Part shown: positions 1 to 5,949 of the stretch, in pieces
How positions within the stretch are numbered: the stretch's first letter is position 1
Layout: each line of letters opens with the position of its first letter
NCBI GenBank assembly: GCA_039936235.1
Contig: JBDTIS010000155.1
Span: forward strand, 1 to 35,550
Source: CAHJXF01 sp039936235
GTDB lineage: Bacteria > Pseudomonadota > Gammaproteobacteria > Burkholderiales > Burkholderiaceae_D
Reading direction: 5' to 3'
Length of the DNA stretch: 35,550 nt
Made by a program: the position numbers and the translations under genes
The notes under the pieces: generated by a model
The model's input: only the letters and a program-made list of their open reading frames with translations
The model's database searches: none
Told to the model about the DNA's origin: nothing

Positions 1-613
1 TGGTCCACACCACGATCAGTGCGCCGGCCAGCAACAGCAGTCCGCTGCGACCCGGGATGCGATCGGTCCAGGCGAACGCCCTGCGGCGCTGCGGCGATTC
101 GACTGCCCGCACGACCTGCAGGCAGGCGAGCGTCAGCATCGCGGCACCGAGGCACAGCAGCGCGTACGGCCGGGCCTCGATCGAGAAATAGACCTGGAAC
201 GGCGTCAGCGCGAACAGCAGCGCGGCGAGCGCACCGATCCCGAAACGATCGTCGCCATGGCCGCGTGCGCGATCCAGTTCGCGACCGGCGACATAGACCA
301 CCGCGATCGTCAGTAATCCGAACAGCGTCGACAGCAGCCGCATCGCGACGGTCCCGTCGCCGACCACCGCGATCCAGGGATGCAATAGCGCGAAATACAG
401 CGGCGGATGCGGATCGCAGGTCGGCACCAGCGTCCACAACGCCGTCATCCGCTGCTGCGCGTCCCACCACGAGTAGCCTTCGTCGAGCCAGAGTGTGTCG
501 CGCCCGATCACGAGCCCGCGGAGCATGGCCGCCAGCGCGACGATGACGAGCAGCACGCCCGGGTAGAGACGGAGACGCAGCCCTTGCGGCTGCGGGGCGG
601 ACGGAGAAGTCAT
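1..613 (-). CDS. Membrane glycosyltransferase, GT39/ArnT-like (GT-C fold), N-terminal part only
   Basis: The frame opens with ATG at 613 and runs off the left edge, so about 204 N-terminal residues are visible. After a short cytoplasmic tail there is a hydrophobic segment (about residues 17-33). It is followed by the first periplasmic loop with the acidic motif LWLDEGYSWWD and then HPPLYFALLHPW, which is the layout of lipid-phosphate-sugar dependent GT-C transferases (PMT/ArnT, GT39). Several further membrane segments follow, around residues 88-108 and 125-165. Family members transfer a sugar from a polyprenyl-phosphate carrier to a lipid or protein on the outer face of the inner membrane. 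The acceptor cannot be told from this fragment. No clear Shine-Dalgarno sequence precedes the start. It lies directly downstream of infB, where rbfA and truB are usually found. Family assignment is fairly safe; substrate is unknown. Confidence 0.72.
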   Translation of the reverse strand, partial: MTSPSAPQPQGLRLRLYPGVLLVIVALAAMLRGLVIGRDTLWLDEGYSWWDAQQRMTALWTLVPTCDPHPPLYFALLHPWIAVVGDGTVAMRLLSTLFGLLTIAVVYVAGRELDRARGHGDDRFGIGALAALLFALTPFQVYFSIEARPYALLCLGAAMLTLACLQVVRAVESPQRRRAFAWTDRIPGRSGLLLLAGALIVVWT

Positions 614-662
614 AAAGGGAAAAGGCGGTCCCGGTGATGCGTGGACGGACGCCTGAAACGAA

Positions 663-683
663 CAGGCGAGCCAGCGGCTCGCC
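663..683 (-). terminator. Probable intrinsic terminator after infB
   Basis: A perfect 8-bp inverted repeat (GGCGAGCC / GGCTCGCC, 665-672 and 676-683) has a 3-nt loop. On the minus strand it is followed by a moderately T-rich stretch (TGTTCGTTT). It sits 62 bp after the infB stop and before the glycosyltransferase start, so it would separate the two genes. The T tract is interrupted, so termination may be partial. Confidence 0.5.
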
Positions 684-744
684 CGATCCAGCGATGGGTC
701 GGGTCACGGCACGACGATCGCGCCATGATCCGCCATCAATACAC

Positions 745-2403
745 CTACAGCGTGCGGGCCACTTCCTGGACCTCGAAGATCTCGAGCTGATCGCCCTCTT
801 CGATGTCGCTGTAATTCTTCAGCGACAGGCCGCATTCGAAGCCGGCACGGACTTCCTTGACGTCGTCCTTGAAGCGCTTGAGCGAATCGAGCTCGCCGGT
901 CCACATGACGACATTGGCCCGCAGCAGCCGCACCATCGCGCCGCGCCTGACGATTCCTTCGGTGACCATGCAACCGGCCACGGCACCGACCTTCGGAATC
1001 TTGAAGACCGCGCGGATCTCGACGAGGCCGATCTGCTCTTCGCGCTTTTCCGGCGATAGCATCCCGCCCATCGCCGCCTTGATATCGTCGACCGCGTCGT
1101 AAATGATGTTGTAGTAACGGATGTCGACGCCGTTGGCCTCGGCCAGCTTGCGAGCCTGAGCATCCGCACGGACGTTGAAGCCGATCACGACCGCCTTCGA
1201 CGCGACCGCGAGGTTGATGTCCGACTCGGTGATGCCACCGACCGCCGAATGGACCATCACGACGCGCACTTCGCTCGTCGAAAGCTGGTTCATCGCGTGG
1301 CCAATCGCTTCCTGCGAGCCCTGGACGTCGGACTTGACGATCAACGGCAGCGTCTGCACGGCAGCGCCCTGGTCGAACATGTTCTCGAGCTTCGCCGCCT
1401 GCTGCCTGGCGAGCTTGACGTCGCGGAACTTGCCCTGACGGAACAGCGCGATCTCGCGCGCCTTGCGTTCGTCGGCCAGCACCATGACTTCTTCACCGGC
1501 CTGCGGCACCTCGGTCAGGCCCTGGATCTCGACCGGAATCGACGGCCCCGCGGTCAGCACCGGCTTGCCGTTCTCGTCGAGCATCGCGCGGACACGACCG
1601 AACGACGAACCCGCCAGCACGATGTCGCCGCGCTTCAGCGTGCCGGATTGCACGAGGATGGTTGCGACCGGACCCTTGCCCTTGTCGAGCTTGGCTTCGA
1701 TCACGAGGCCGCGCGCCGGGGCGTCGATCGGCGCCTTCAACTCCAGCACTTCGGCCTGCAGCAGCACGTTCTCGAGCAACGTGTCGATGCCGTCGCCGGT
1801 CTTGGCCGACACCTGGACGAACGGCGAATCGCCGCCGAACTCTTCGGGCACGACCTGTTCGGAAACCAGTTCCTGACGGACGCGGTCCGGGTTCGCACCC
1901 GGCTTGTCGATCTTGTTCATCGCGACGATGATCGGCACGCCTGCGGCACGCGCATGGGCGATGGCTTCTTTCGTCTGTGGCATAACGCCGTCGTCGGCGG
2001 CAACCACAAGGATCACCAGGTCGGTGGCCTTCGCACCACGGGCACGCATCGCCGTGAAGGCTTCGTGGCCCGGGGTGTCGAGGAACGTGATCATGCCGCG
2101 CGGCGTTTCCACGTGATACGCGCCGATGTGCTGCGTGATGCCGCCGGCTTCGCCGCTGGCGACCTTGGCCGTGCGGATCCTGTCGAGCAGGGACGTCTTG
2201 CCATGGTCGACATGGCCCATGACGGTGACGACCGGCGCGCGCGGCTCGGCCGGGCCGGATTCGGCGAAGCCGGAGTCGATCAGCGTCGCTTCCGGGTCGT
2301 CGAGCTTGGCGGCCGTTGCCTTGTGGCCCATCTCCTCGATCACGATCATCGCGGTCTCCTGATCGAGGACCTGATTGATCGTGACCATCTGGCCGAGCTT
2401 CAT
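745..2403 (-). CDS. infB: Translation initiation factor IF-2, G domain to C terminus (3' part of interrupted infB)
   Basis: This 552-residue frame carries the functional core of IF2, the GTPase that places initiator fMet-tRNA on the 30S subunit and promotes 50S joining. It starts inside the second IF2-N region (MKLGQMVTINQVLDQETAM). It then has the G1 motif GHVDHGKTS (about residues 63-71), G3 DTPGHEAF, G4 NKID, the domain II barrel, domain III, and a C-terminal fMet-tRNA-binding barrel ending in VQEVARTL. It is in the same reading frame as the upstream 375-residue piece and separated from it only by TAA-CTG. Joined, the two give 929 residues, a normal length for a proteobacterial IF2. The ATG used here corresponds to an internal Met of intact IF2. 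GAGG lies 14 nt upstream of it, which is too far for a strong ribosome site. If the stop is real, this part would have to be made by reinitiation, internal initiation or readthrough. Confidence 0.93.
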   Translation of the reverse strand: MKLGQMVTINQVLDQETAMIVIEEMGHKATAAKLDDPEATLIDSGFAESGPAEPRAPVVTVMGHVDHGKTSLLDRIRTAKVASGEAGGITQHIGAYHVETPRGMITFLDTPGHEAFTAMRARGAKATDLVILVVAADDGVMPQTKEAIAHARAAGVPIIVAMNKIDKPGANPDRVRQELVSEQVVPEEFGGDSPFVQVSAKTGDGIDTLLENVLLQAEVLELKAPIDAPARGLVIEAKLDKGKGPVATILVQSGTLKRGDIVLAGSSFGRVRAMLDENGKPVLTAGPSIPVEIQGLTEVPQAGEEVMVLADERKAREIALFRQGKFRDVKLARQQAAKLENMFDQGAAVQTLPLIVKSDVQGSQEAIGHAMNQLSTSEVRVVMVHSAVGGITESDINLAVASKAVVIGFNVRADAQARKLAEANGVDIRYYNIIYDAVDDIKAAMGGMLSPEKREEQIGLVEIRAVFKIPKVGAVAGCMVTEGIVRRGAMVRLLRANVVMWTGELDSLKRFKDDVKEVRAGFECGLSLKNYSDIEEGDQLEIFEVQEVARTL

Positions 2404-2406
2404 CAG

Positions 2407-2409
2407 TTA
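2407..2409 (-). other. In-frame TAA stop interrupting infB
   Basis: The minus strand reads GAG GTC ATC AAG TAA CTG ATG AAG CTC GGC. Bacterial IF2 has an uninterrupted EVIKxxMKLG stretch here, so TAA occupies the place of one sense codon. There is no shift of frame. TAA also ends scpB and glgE in this window, so it is not reassigned in this organism. Either the base call is wrong, or there is a real nonsense change tolerated by restarting at the ATG three bases after the stop. Confidence 0.9.
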
Positions 2410-3534
2410 CTTGATGACCTCGGAGGCCTTGATGGCCATCGAGTGCGCGAGGTCTGCCACCGTAATCGTCTCCGGGACGCGGATGTCGCGGACGATCGGC
2501 TCCGACGGTGCGCTGAAGTTGTTCGACGTGCTGTCCTCGGCATGCCGATGACGGCCGCCGCCGCGCGGACCGCGCCAGCCGGGGCTGAACGAGTCGCCGC
2601 GGGTCTTGATCGCGCGCTTCTTGGCCGCGTCGTCCTGCCAAGTCGACGACAGCGCCGCCGACTTGACCGACTTGCCGCCCTTCTTGTCGTCCTTCTTGTC
2701 GGTAGCCGTACCGACCTTCGCAGCCGGCTTGTGCAGCGTGCCGGCGATCGGTGCGGCGGGCTTCGCGGCGACCGTGGTCGGGGGCGCGACGACCGGCGCG
2801 GGCGCCGGCGCCTTGGCGACGCGCTTGGTCGTCATCAGCTTGTTGATGCCGGCGACTTCGGCCTCGACGGCCTTGCGCGCGGCTAGGCGGGCATCGGCCT
2901 CGGCCTTCGCACGCTGCTCGGCCGCGACCGAAGCAGTGCGCGCGGCCTCGGCTTCGGCCGGACCCGACGCCGCGGCGGCGCGCTGCGCCAGTTCTTCCGC
3001 TTCGGCGCGGACGCGGGCTTCGGCGGCGACCTGCTCGGCGTCGAGTCGCTCCTGCTTCTCGCGCGCGTCGGCCGCCTGCTTCGCGATCAGCGCGGCGGTG
3101 CGCTCGGCTTCCTCTTCACGCAGGCGCCGCTGCTCTTCGCCGATGTGGTCGACGACCGGCGGCGCTTCGACCACCGGCTCGAGAGCGACCTCGACCTCGA
3201 CGACCGGTGCCACGACCGGCTCGGATTCGAGGACGTCGTCGCGCTTGACGAATACGCGTTTCTTGCGGACTTCGACCTGGATCGTCCGGGCCTTGCCGGT
3301 CGCGTCGGCCTGTTTGATCTCGGACGTCGACTTGCGCGTCAGCGTGATCTTCTTCTTCGTATCGGTACCGCCGTGCGCCTTGCGCAATGCGTCGAGCAGA
3401 CGCGCCTTGTCGTTCTCCGACAGGACATCGTCCGGGGATTCCTTCGTAACACCGGCAGCACGCAGTTGGTCAAGCAGCACGTTGGCGGGCAGCTTCAGTT
3501 CTTGCGCGAATTGGGCAACGTTGTTGCTTGCCAT
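2407..3534 (-). CDS. infB: Translation initiation factor IF-2, N-terminal region (5' part of interrupted infB)
   Basis: The 375-residue frame holds the variable N-terminal half of IF2. Residues 1-50 form the first IF2-N domain (MASNNVAQFAQELKLPANVL). A basic IF2-associated segment follows around 60-100, then a long Ala/Glu/Arg-rich helical linker at about 130-230, a Pro/Ala/Lys-rich linker, and the start of the second IF2-N domain (VADLAHSMAIKASEVIK). There the frame ends at TAA. On its own this product lacks the GTPase and tRNA-binding domains and could not replace IF2. It follows nusA by 85 bp in the rimP-nusA-infB operon. In E. coli the N-terminal region is known to be partly dispensable, because shorter isoforms start internally. 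That is why an N/C split here might be survivable. Confidence 0.9.
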   Translation of the reverse strand: MASNNVAQFAQELKLPANVLLDQLRAAGVTKESPDDVLSENDKARLLDALRKAHGGTDTKKKITLTRKSTSEIKQADATGKARTIQVEVRKKRVFVKRDDVLESEPVVAPVVEVEVALEPVVEAPPVVDHIGEEQRRLREEEAERTAALIAKQAADAREKQERLDAEQVAAEARVRAEAEELAQRAAAASGPAEAEAARTASVAAEQRAKAEADARLAARKAVEAEVAGINKLMTTKRVAKAPAPAPVVAPPTTVAAKPAAPIAGTLHKPAAKVGTATDKKDDKKGGKSVKSAALSSTWQDDAAKKRAIKTRGDSFSPGWRGPRGGGRHRHAEDSTSNNFSAPSEPIVRDIRVPETITVADLAHSMAIKASEVIK

Positions 3535-3619
3535 TCAGTCCTCAGTTTCTCGATTCGATTGCGTGCTCACATCCACCTCGGATCCCGCAGATTGCAGAAA
3601 CCCGCCCTGCCGCAACCGT

Positions 3620-5095
3620 TCATGCAAACCAGTGTTCCCGGGCCTTCATGATCAGCGCCTTCGCGCGCTCATCGTCGACACCCGTCATGTCCGTCAATTC
3701 GTCGACCGCCAGCTCCGCGAGTTCGTCGCGGGTGAAGACGTTGCCGCCTGCCAGCTTGGCCGCGAGTTCGCGGTCCATGCCGTCGAGCGACAGCAGGTCT
3801 TCGGTGGTCTTCTCGATCTTTTCCTCGTTGACGATCGCTTCGGTCAGCAACGCATTGCGCGCGCGGTTGCGCAGCTCGTTAACCGTCTCTTCGTCGAACG
3901 AAGGGATTTCCAGCATCTCGGAGATCGGCACGTAGGCCACCTCTTCGAGACTCGCGAAACCTTCCTGCACTAGGATCTCGGCGACCTCTTCGTCGACATC
4001 CAGCTTGTCGATGAACAGCTGACGCGTGTGCGCGGTCTCGGCGACGCTCTTCTCGGCCGATTCCTCGGCCGACATCAGGTTGATCTGCCAGCCGGTGAGC
4101 TCCGAGGCCAGGCGCACGTTCTGCCCGGCACGTCCGATCGCGATCGCGAGATTCTCCTCGTCGACCACGACGTCCATGCTGTGCTTCTCTTCGTCGACGA
4201 CGATCGACGACACGTTCGCGGGCGCCAGCGCGCCGATGACGAACTGCGCCGGATCGTCGGACCACAACACGATGTCGACGTTCTCGCCACCGAGCTCGTT
4301 GCGCACCGCCTGCACGCGCGAACCGCGCATGCCGACGCAGGTGCCGATCGGGTCGATTCGGCGGTCCGTCGTGAACACGGCGATCTTGGCGCGAACGCCC
4401 GGGTCGCGCGCGGCGGCCTTGATGTGCAGAAGCCCCTGCTCGATCTCCGGTACTTCGAGCTCGAACAACTTGACGATGAAGTCCGGCGCGGTACGTGACA
4501 GCATCAGCTGCGGGCCACGCACTTCGCGGTCGACGCGCATCACATAGGCGCGGACCCGATCGCCGACGCGCAGGTTTTCCTTAGGGATCATCTGGTCGCG
4601 CTTCAAGCGCGCCTCGACGCGTCCTGCCTCGACGATCGCATCCCCCTTGTCCATCCGCTTGACGCTGCCGGTGACGATCGATTCGCCGCGCGCCAGGAAG
4701 TCGGACAGGATCTGCTCGCGCTCGGCGTCGCGAATCTTCTGCAGGATGGTCTGTTTCGTGTCCTGTGCGAAGCGGCGGCCGTACTCGGCCGGGTCGAGCT
4801 GCTCTTCGATGTATTCGTCGATCTCGATGTCGTCGATCTGTTCGCGGGCTTCGGACAGGAGCTCCTGGCGATCGGGAAATTCGAGGCCGGCCTCGTCGGG
4901 CACGACCTGCCAGCGGCGGAAAGCCTCGTTGTCGCCGCTCTCGCGATCGACCGAGACGCGGATGTCCACGTCGCCCGGAAAGAGCTTCTTGGTCGCTGCG
5001 GCCAACGCCTGCTCGAGCGCACCGAACACGACCTCCTTGGACACGTTCTTCTCACGCGCGAGCGCATCGACCAACAATAGGATTTCCCGGCTCAT
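3620..5095 (-). CDS. nusA: Transcription termination/antitermination factor NusA
   Basis: NusA (491 aa) binds RNA polymerase and nascent RNA, stimulates pausing and intrinsic termination, and takes part in antitermination complexes. The order of domains is complete. An N-terminal RNAP-binding domain begins MSREILLLVDALAREKNVSK. An S1 domain starts at about residue 135 (ESIVTGSVKRMDKGDAIV). KH1 contains VGMRGSRVQAVRNELGGE. KH2 contains AIGRAGQNVRLASELTG. Two C-terminal acidic/helix-hairpin repeats follow. The length matches the E. coli protein (495 aa). The start overlaps the rimP stop by 4 nt (ATGA), indicating translational coupling, and infB follows after 85 bp. The leader upstream of rimP carries an intrinsic terminator, a natural target for NusA-dependent autoregulation. 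Confidence 0.97.
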   Translation of the reverse strand: MSREILLLVDALAREKNVSKEVVFGALEQALAAATKKLFPGDVDIRVSVDRESGDNEAFRRWQVVPDEAGLEFPDRQELLSEAREQIDDIEIDEYIEEQLDPAEYGRRFAQDTKQTILQKIRDAEREQILSDFLARGESIVTGSVKRMDKGDAIVEAGRVEARLKRDQMIPKENLRVGDRVRAYVMRVDREVRGPQLMLSRTAPDFIVKLFELEVPEIEQGLLHIKAAARDPGVRAKIAVFTTDRRIDPIGTCVGMRGSRVQAVRNELGGENVDIVLWSDDPAQFVIGALAPANVSSIVVDEEKHSMDVVVDEENLAIAIGRAGQNVRLASELTGWQINLMSAEESAEKSVAETAHTRQLFIDKLDVDEEVAEILVQEGFASLEEVAYVPISEMLEIPSFDEETVNELRNRARNALLTEAIVNEEKIEKTTEDLLSLDGMDRELAAKLAGGNVFTRDELAELAVDELTDMTGVDDERAKALIMKAREHWFA

Positions 5096-5655
5096 CGTTT
5101 CTTACTCCCTGCGTTGCTTCTGAAATCGATACGTGGCACGAGCCGCGCCTTCTCTACTTCGTCGAACGAGAACTCGAGCAACTCGGGTTCTCCTTCGCCG
5201 CCTTCCAGCACCAGACCGAACCGGGTCGGCGCCGCCGCCTGCGGCGCGGTCGATCCATCGATCGACCCCGTCGCTGCAACACTCTGCAACACCCCCTGGA
5301 ACTGCTTGCGTCCGCGCAGTTGGCCGTCCGGCGAGACCCGCAGCTTGACGAACACTTCGTAGCCCGAGAAACGCGCGAAATGAGCAGGCTTCTTCAACGG
5401 TCGATCGAGACCCGGCGACGAAATCTCCAGCCTTTCGTAGTTGACGTTCTCGACCGCGAACACGAGGGTCAACTGATCGCTCACCTTGGCGCAGTCTTCG
5501 ACGGTGATGCCCCCCTTCATGGAGCCGTCGTCGAGCATCTCGACGTCAGGGTTGTCGATGAACACCCGCAGGACACCGCCACCGGCCCATTCCACGTCGA
5601 CCAGTTCGTAGCCCAACCCCTCGACCGTCTGCTCTATGACCGAATCGCTCCACAC
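5092..5655 (-). CDS. rimP: Ribosome maturation factor RimP
   Basis: RimP (187 aa) assists assembly of the 30S subunit and precedes nusA in most bacteria. The N-terminal domain is recognisable (VIEQTVEGLGYELVDVEW, then VFIDNP). It is followed by the typical VEDCAKVSDQL and LEISSPGLDRPLKKPAHFARF segments and a C-terminal SH3-like barrel ending in KARLVPRIDF. The barrel contains an insertion rich in Ala, Gly and Ser (around residues 130-150) that makes the protein longer than the roughly 150-residue norm. The start is GTG at 5655. An in-frame TGA lies just upstream and no in-frame ATG is available, so this is the only good choice. Its stop overlaps the nusA start. Confidence 0.94.
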   Translation of the reverse strand: MWSDSVIEQTVEGLGYELVDVEWAGGGVLRVFIDNPDVEMLDDGSMKGGITVEDCAKVSDQLTLVFAVENVNYERLEISSPGLDRPLKKPAHFARFSGYEVFVKLRVSPDGQLRGRKQFQGVLQSVAATGSIDGSTAPQAAAPTRFGLVLEGGEGEPELLEFSFDEVEKARLVPRIDFRSNAGSKKR

Positions 5656-5726
5656 CGTCTTGTCTGCCCTGTCGCTTCACGCCTGAAATCGTCGCCCGAA
5701 CGCGCACGTCTCGCATCGCATACGGG

Positions 5727-5753
5727 AAAAAAAAGTGGGCACGAAGCCCACTT
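5727..5753 (-). terminator. Intrinsic terminator in the rimP-nusA-infB leader (likely attenuator)
   Basis: On the minus strand there is a perfect 8-bp stem, AAGTGGGC / GCCCACTT, with a 5-nt loop, followed by eight uninterrupted T residues. This is a textbook Rho-independent terminator. It lies about 120-150 nt downstream of a good promoter and 71 nt before the rimP start, with no recognised gene between. It therefore either ends a small RNA or acts as an attenuator for rimP-nusA-infB. Because NusA stimulates this type of terminator, feedback control is plausible (inference). Confidence 0.85.
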
Positions 5754-5797
5754 GATCTGCATCCTTCACCGCCTGTGTCCGCGCGGAAACGTCGTCG

Positions 5798-5833
5798 CTA
5801 CTGCACCCGCCGGCTGATCGGGCTTTCACGCAT
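5798..5833 (-). CDS. Candidate leader peptide upstream of rimP (11 codons)
   Basis: Within the leader transcript an ATG at 5833 opens an 11-codon frame, MRESPISRRVQ, ending in TAG. AGGTGG lies just before it: the AGG is 5 nt from the ATG and the last G is 2 nt away, so it is a possible though close ribosome site. The frame covers the segment that could pair with the 5' arm of the downstream terminator. Short frames arise by chance, so this is only a candidate. Confidence 0.25.
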   Translation of the reverse strand: MRESPISRRVQ

Positions 5834-5881
5834 TGCCACCTACTGACAAGCCGCCGGCAATCTGCGTTCGGACAACCGGGG

Positions 5882-5910
5882 ATTGTACCAGCGAAGCGCA
5901 CTCTGGACAA
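5882..5910 (-). promoter_or_regulatory. Sigma70-type promoter for the rimP-nusA-infB leader
   Basis: On the minus strand, TTGTCC (5905-5910) and TACAAT (5882-5887) are separated by exactly 17 bp. The predicted transcription start is near 5875. That gives a leader of about 220 nt to the rimP start with the terminator inside it. It lies just downstream of the rluB stop (5950), so the operon has its own promoter. Confidence 0.7.
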
Positions 5911-5949
5911 GCTTGGCACGACTGTTGCGCGGGGATACCGCTTCGCGCC

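Noticed and set aside
2407..2409. TAA reassigned to an amino acid in this organism
   Set aside because: scpB and glgE both end naturally with TAA at the family C terminus, so TAA functions as a stop here.
1249..2886. A 545-codon plus-strand open frame opposite infB
   Set aside because: It runs antisense to the IF2 GTPase domain; composition is biased and no motif is visible.
2407..3534. Treating the two infB frames as unrelated adjacent genes
   Set aside because: They are in the same frame, separated by two codons (TAA CTG), and join to a complete IF2 of normal length.
5727..5875. 6S RNA, 4.5S RNA or a tRNA in the region before rimP
   Set aside because: The conserved 4.5S core (GGTCCGGAAGGAAGCA-like) and a cloverleaf are absent, and no 6S-like long rod could be recognised. 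The leader/attenuator reading is simpler.
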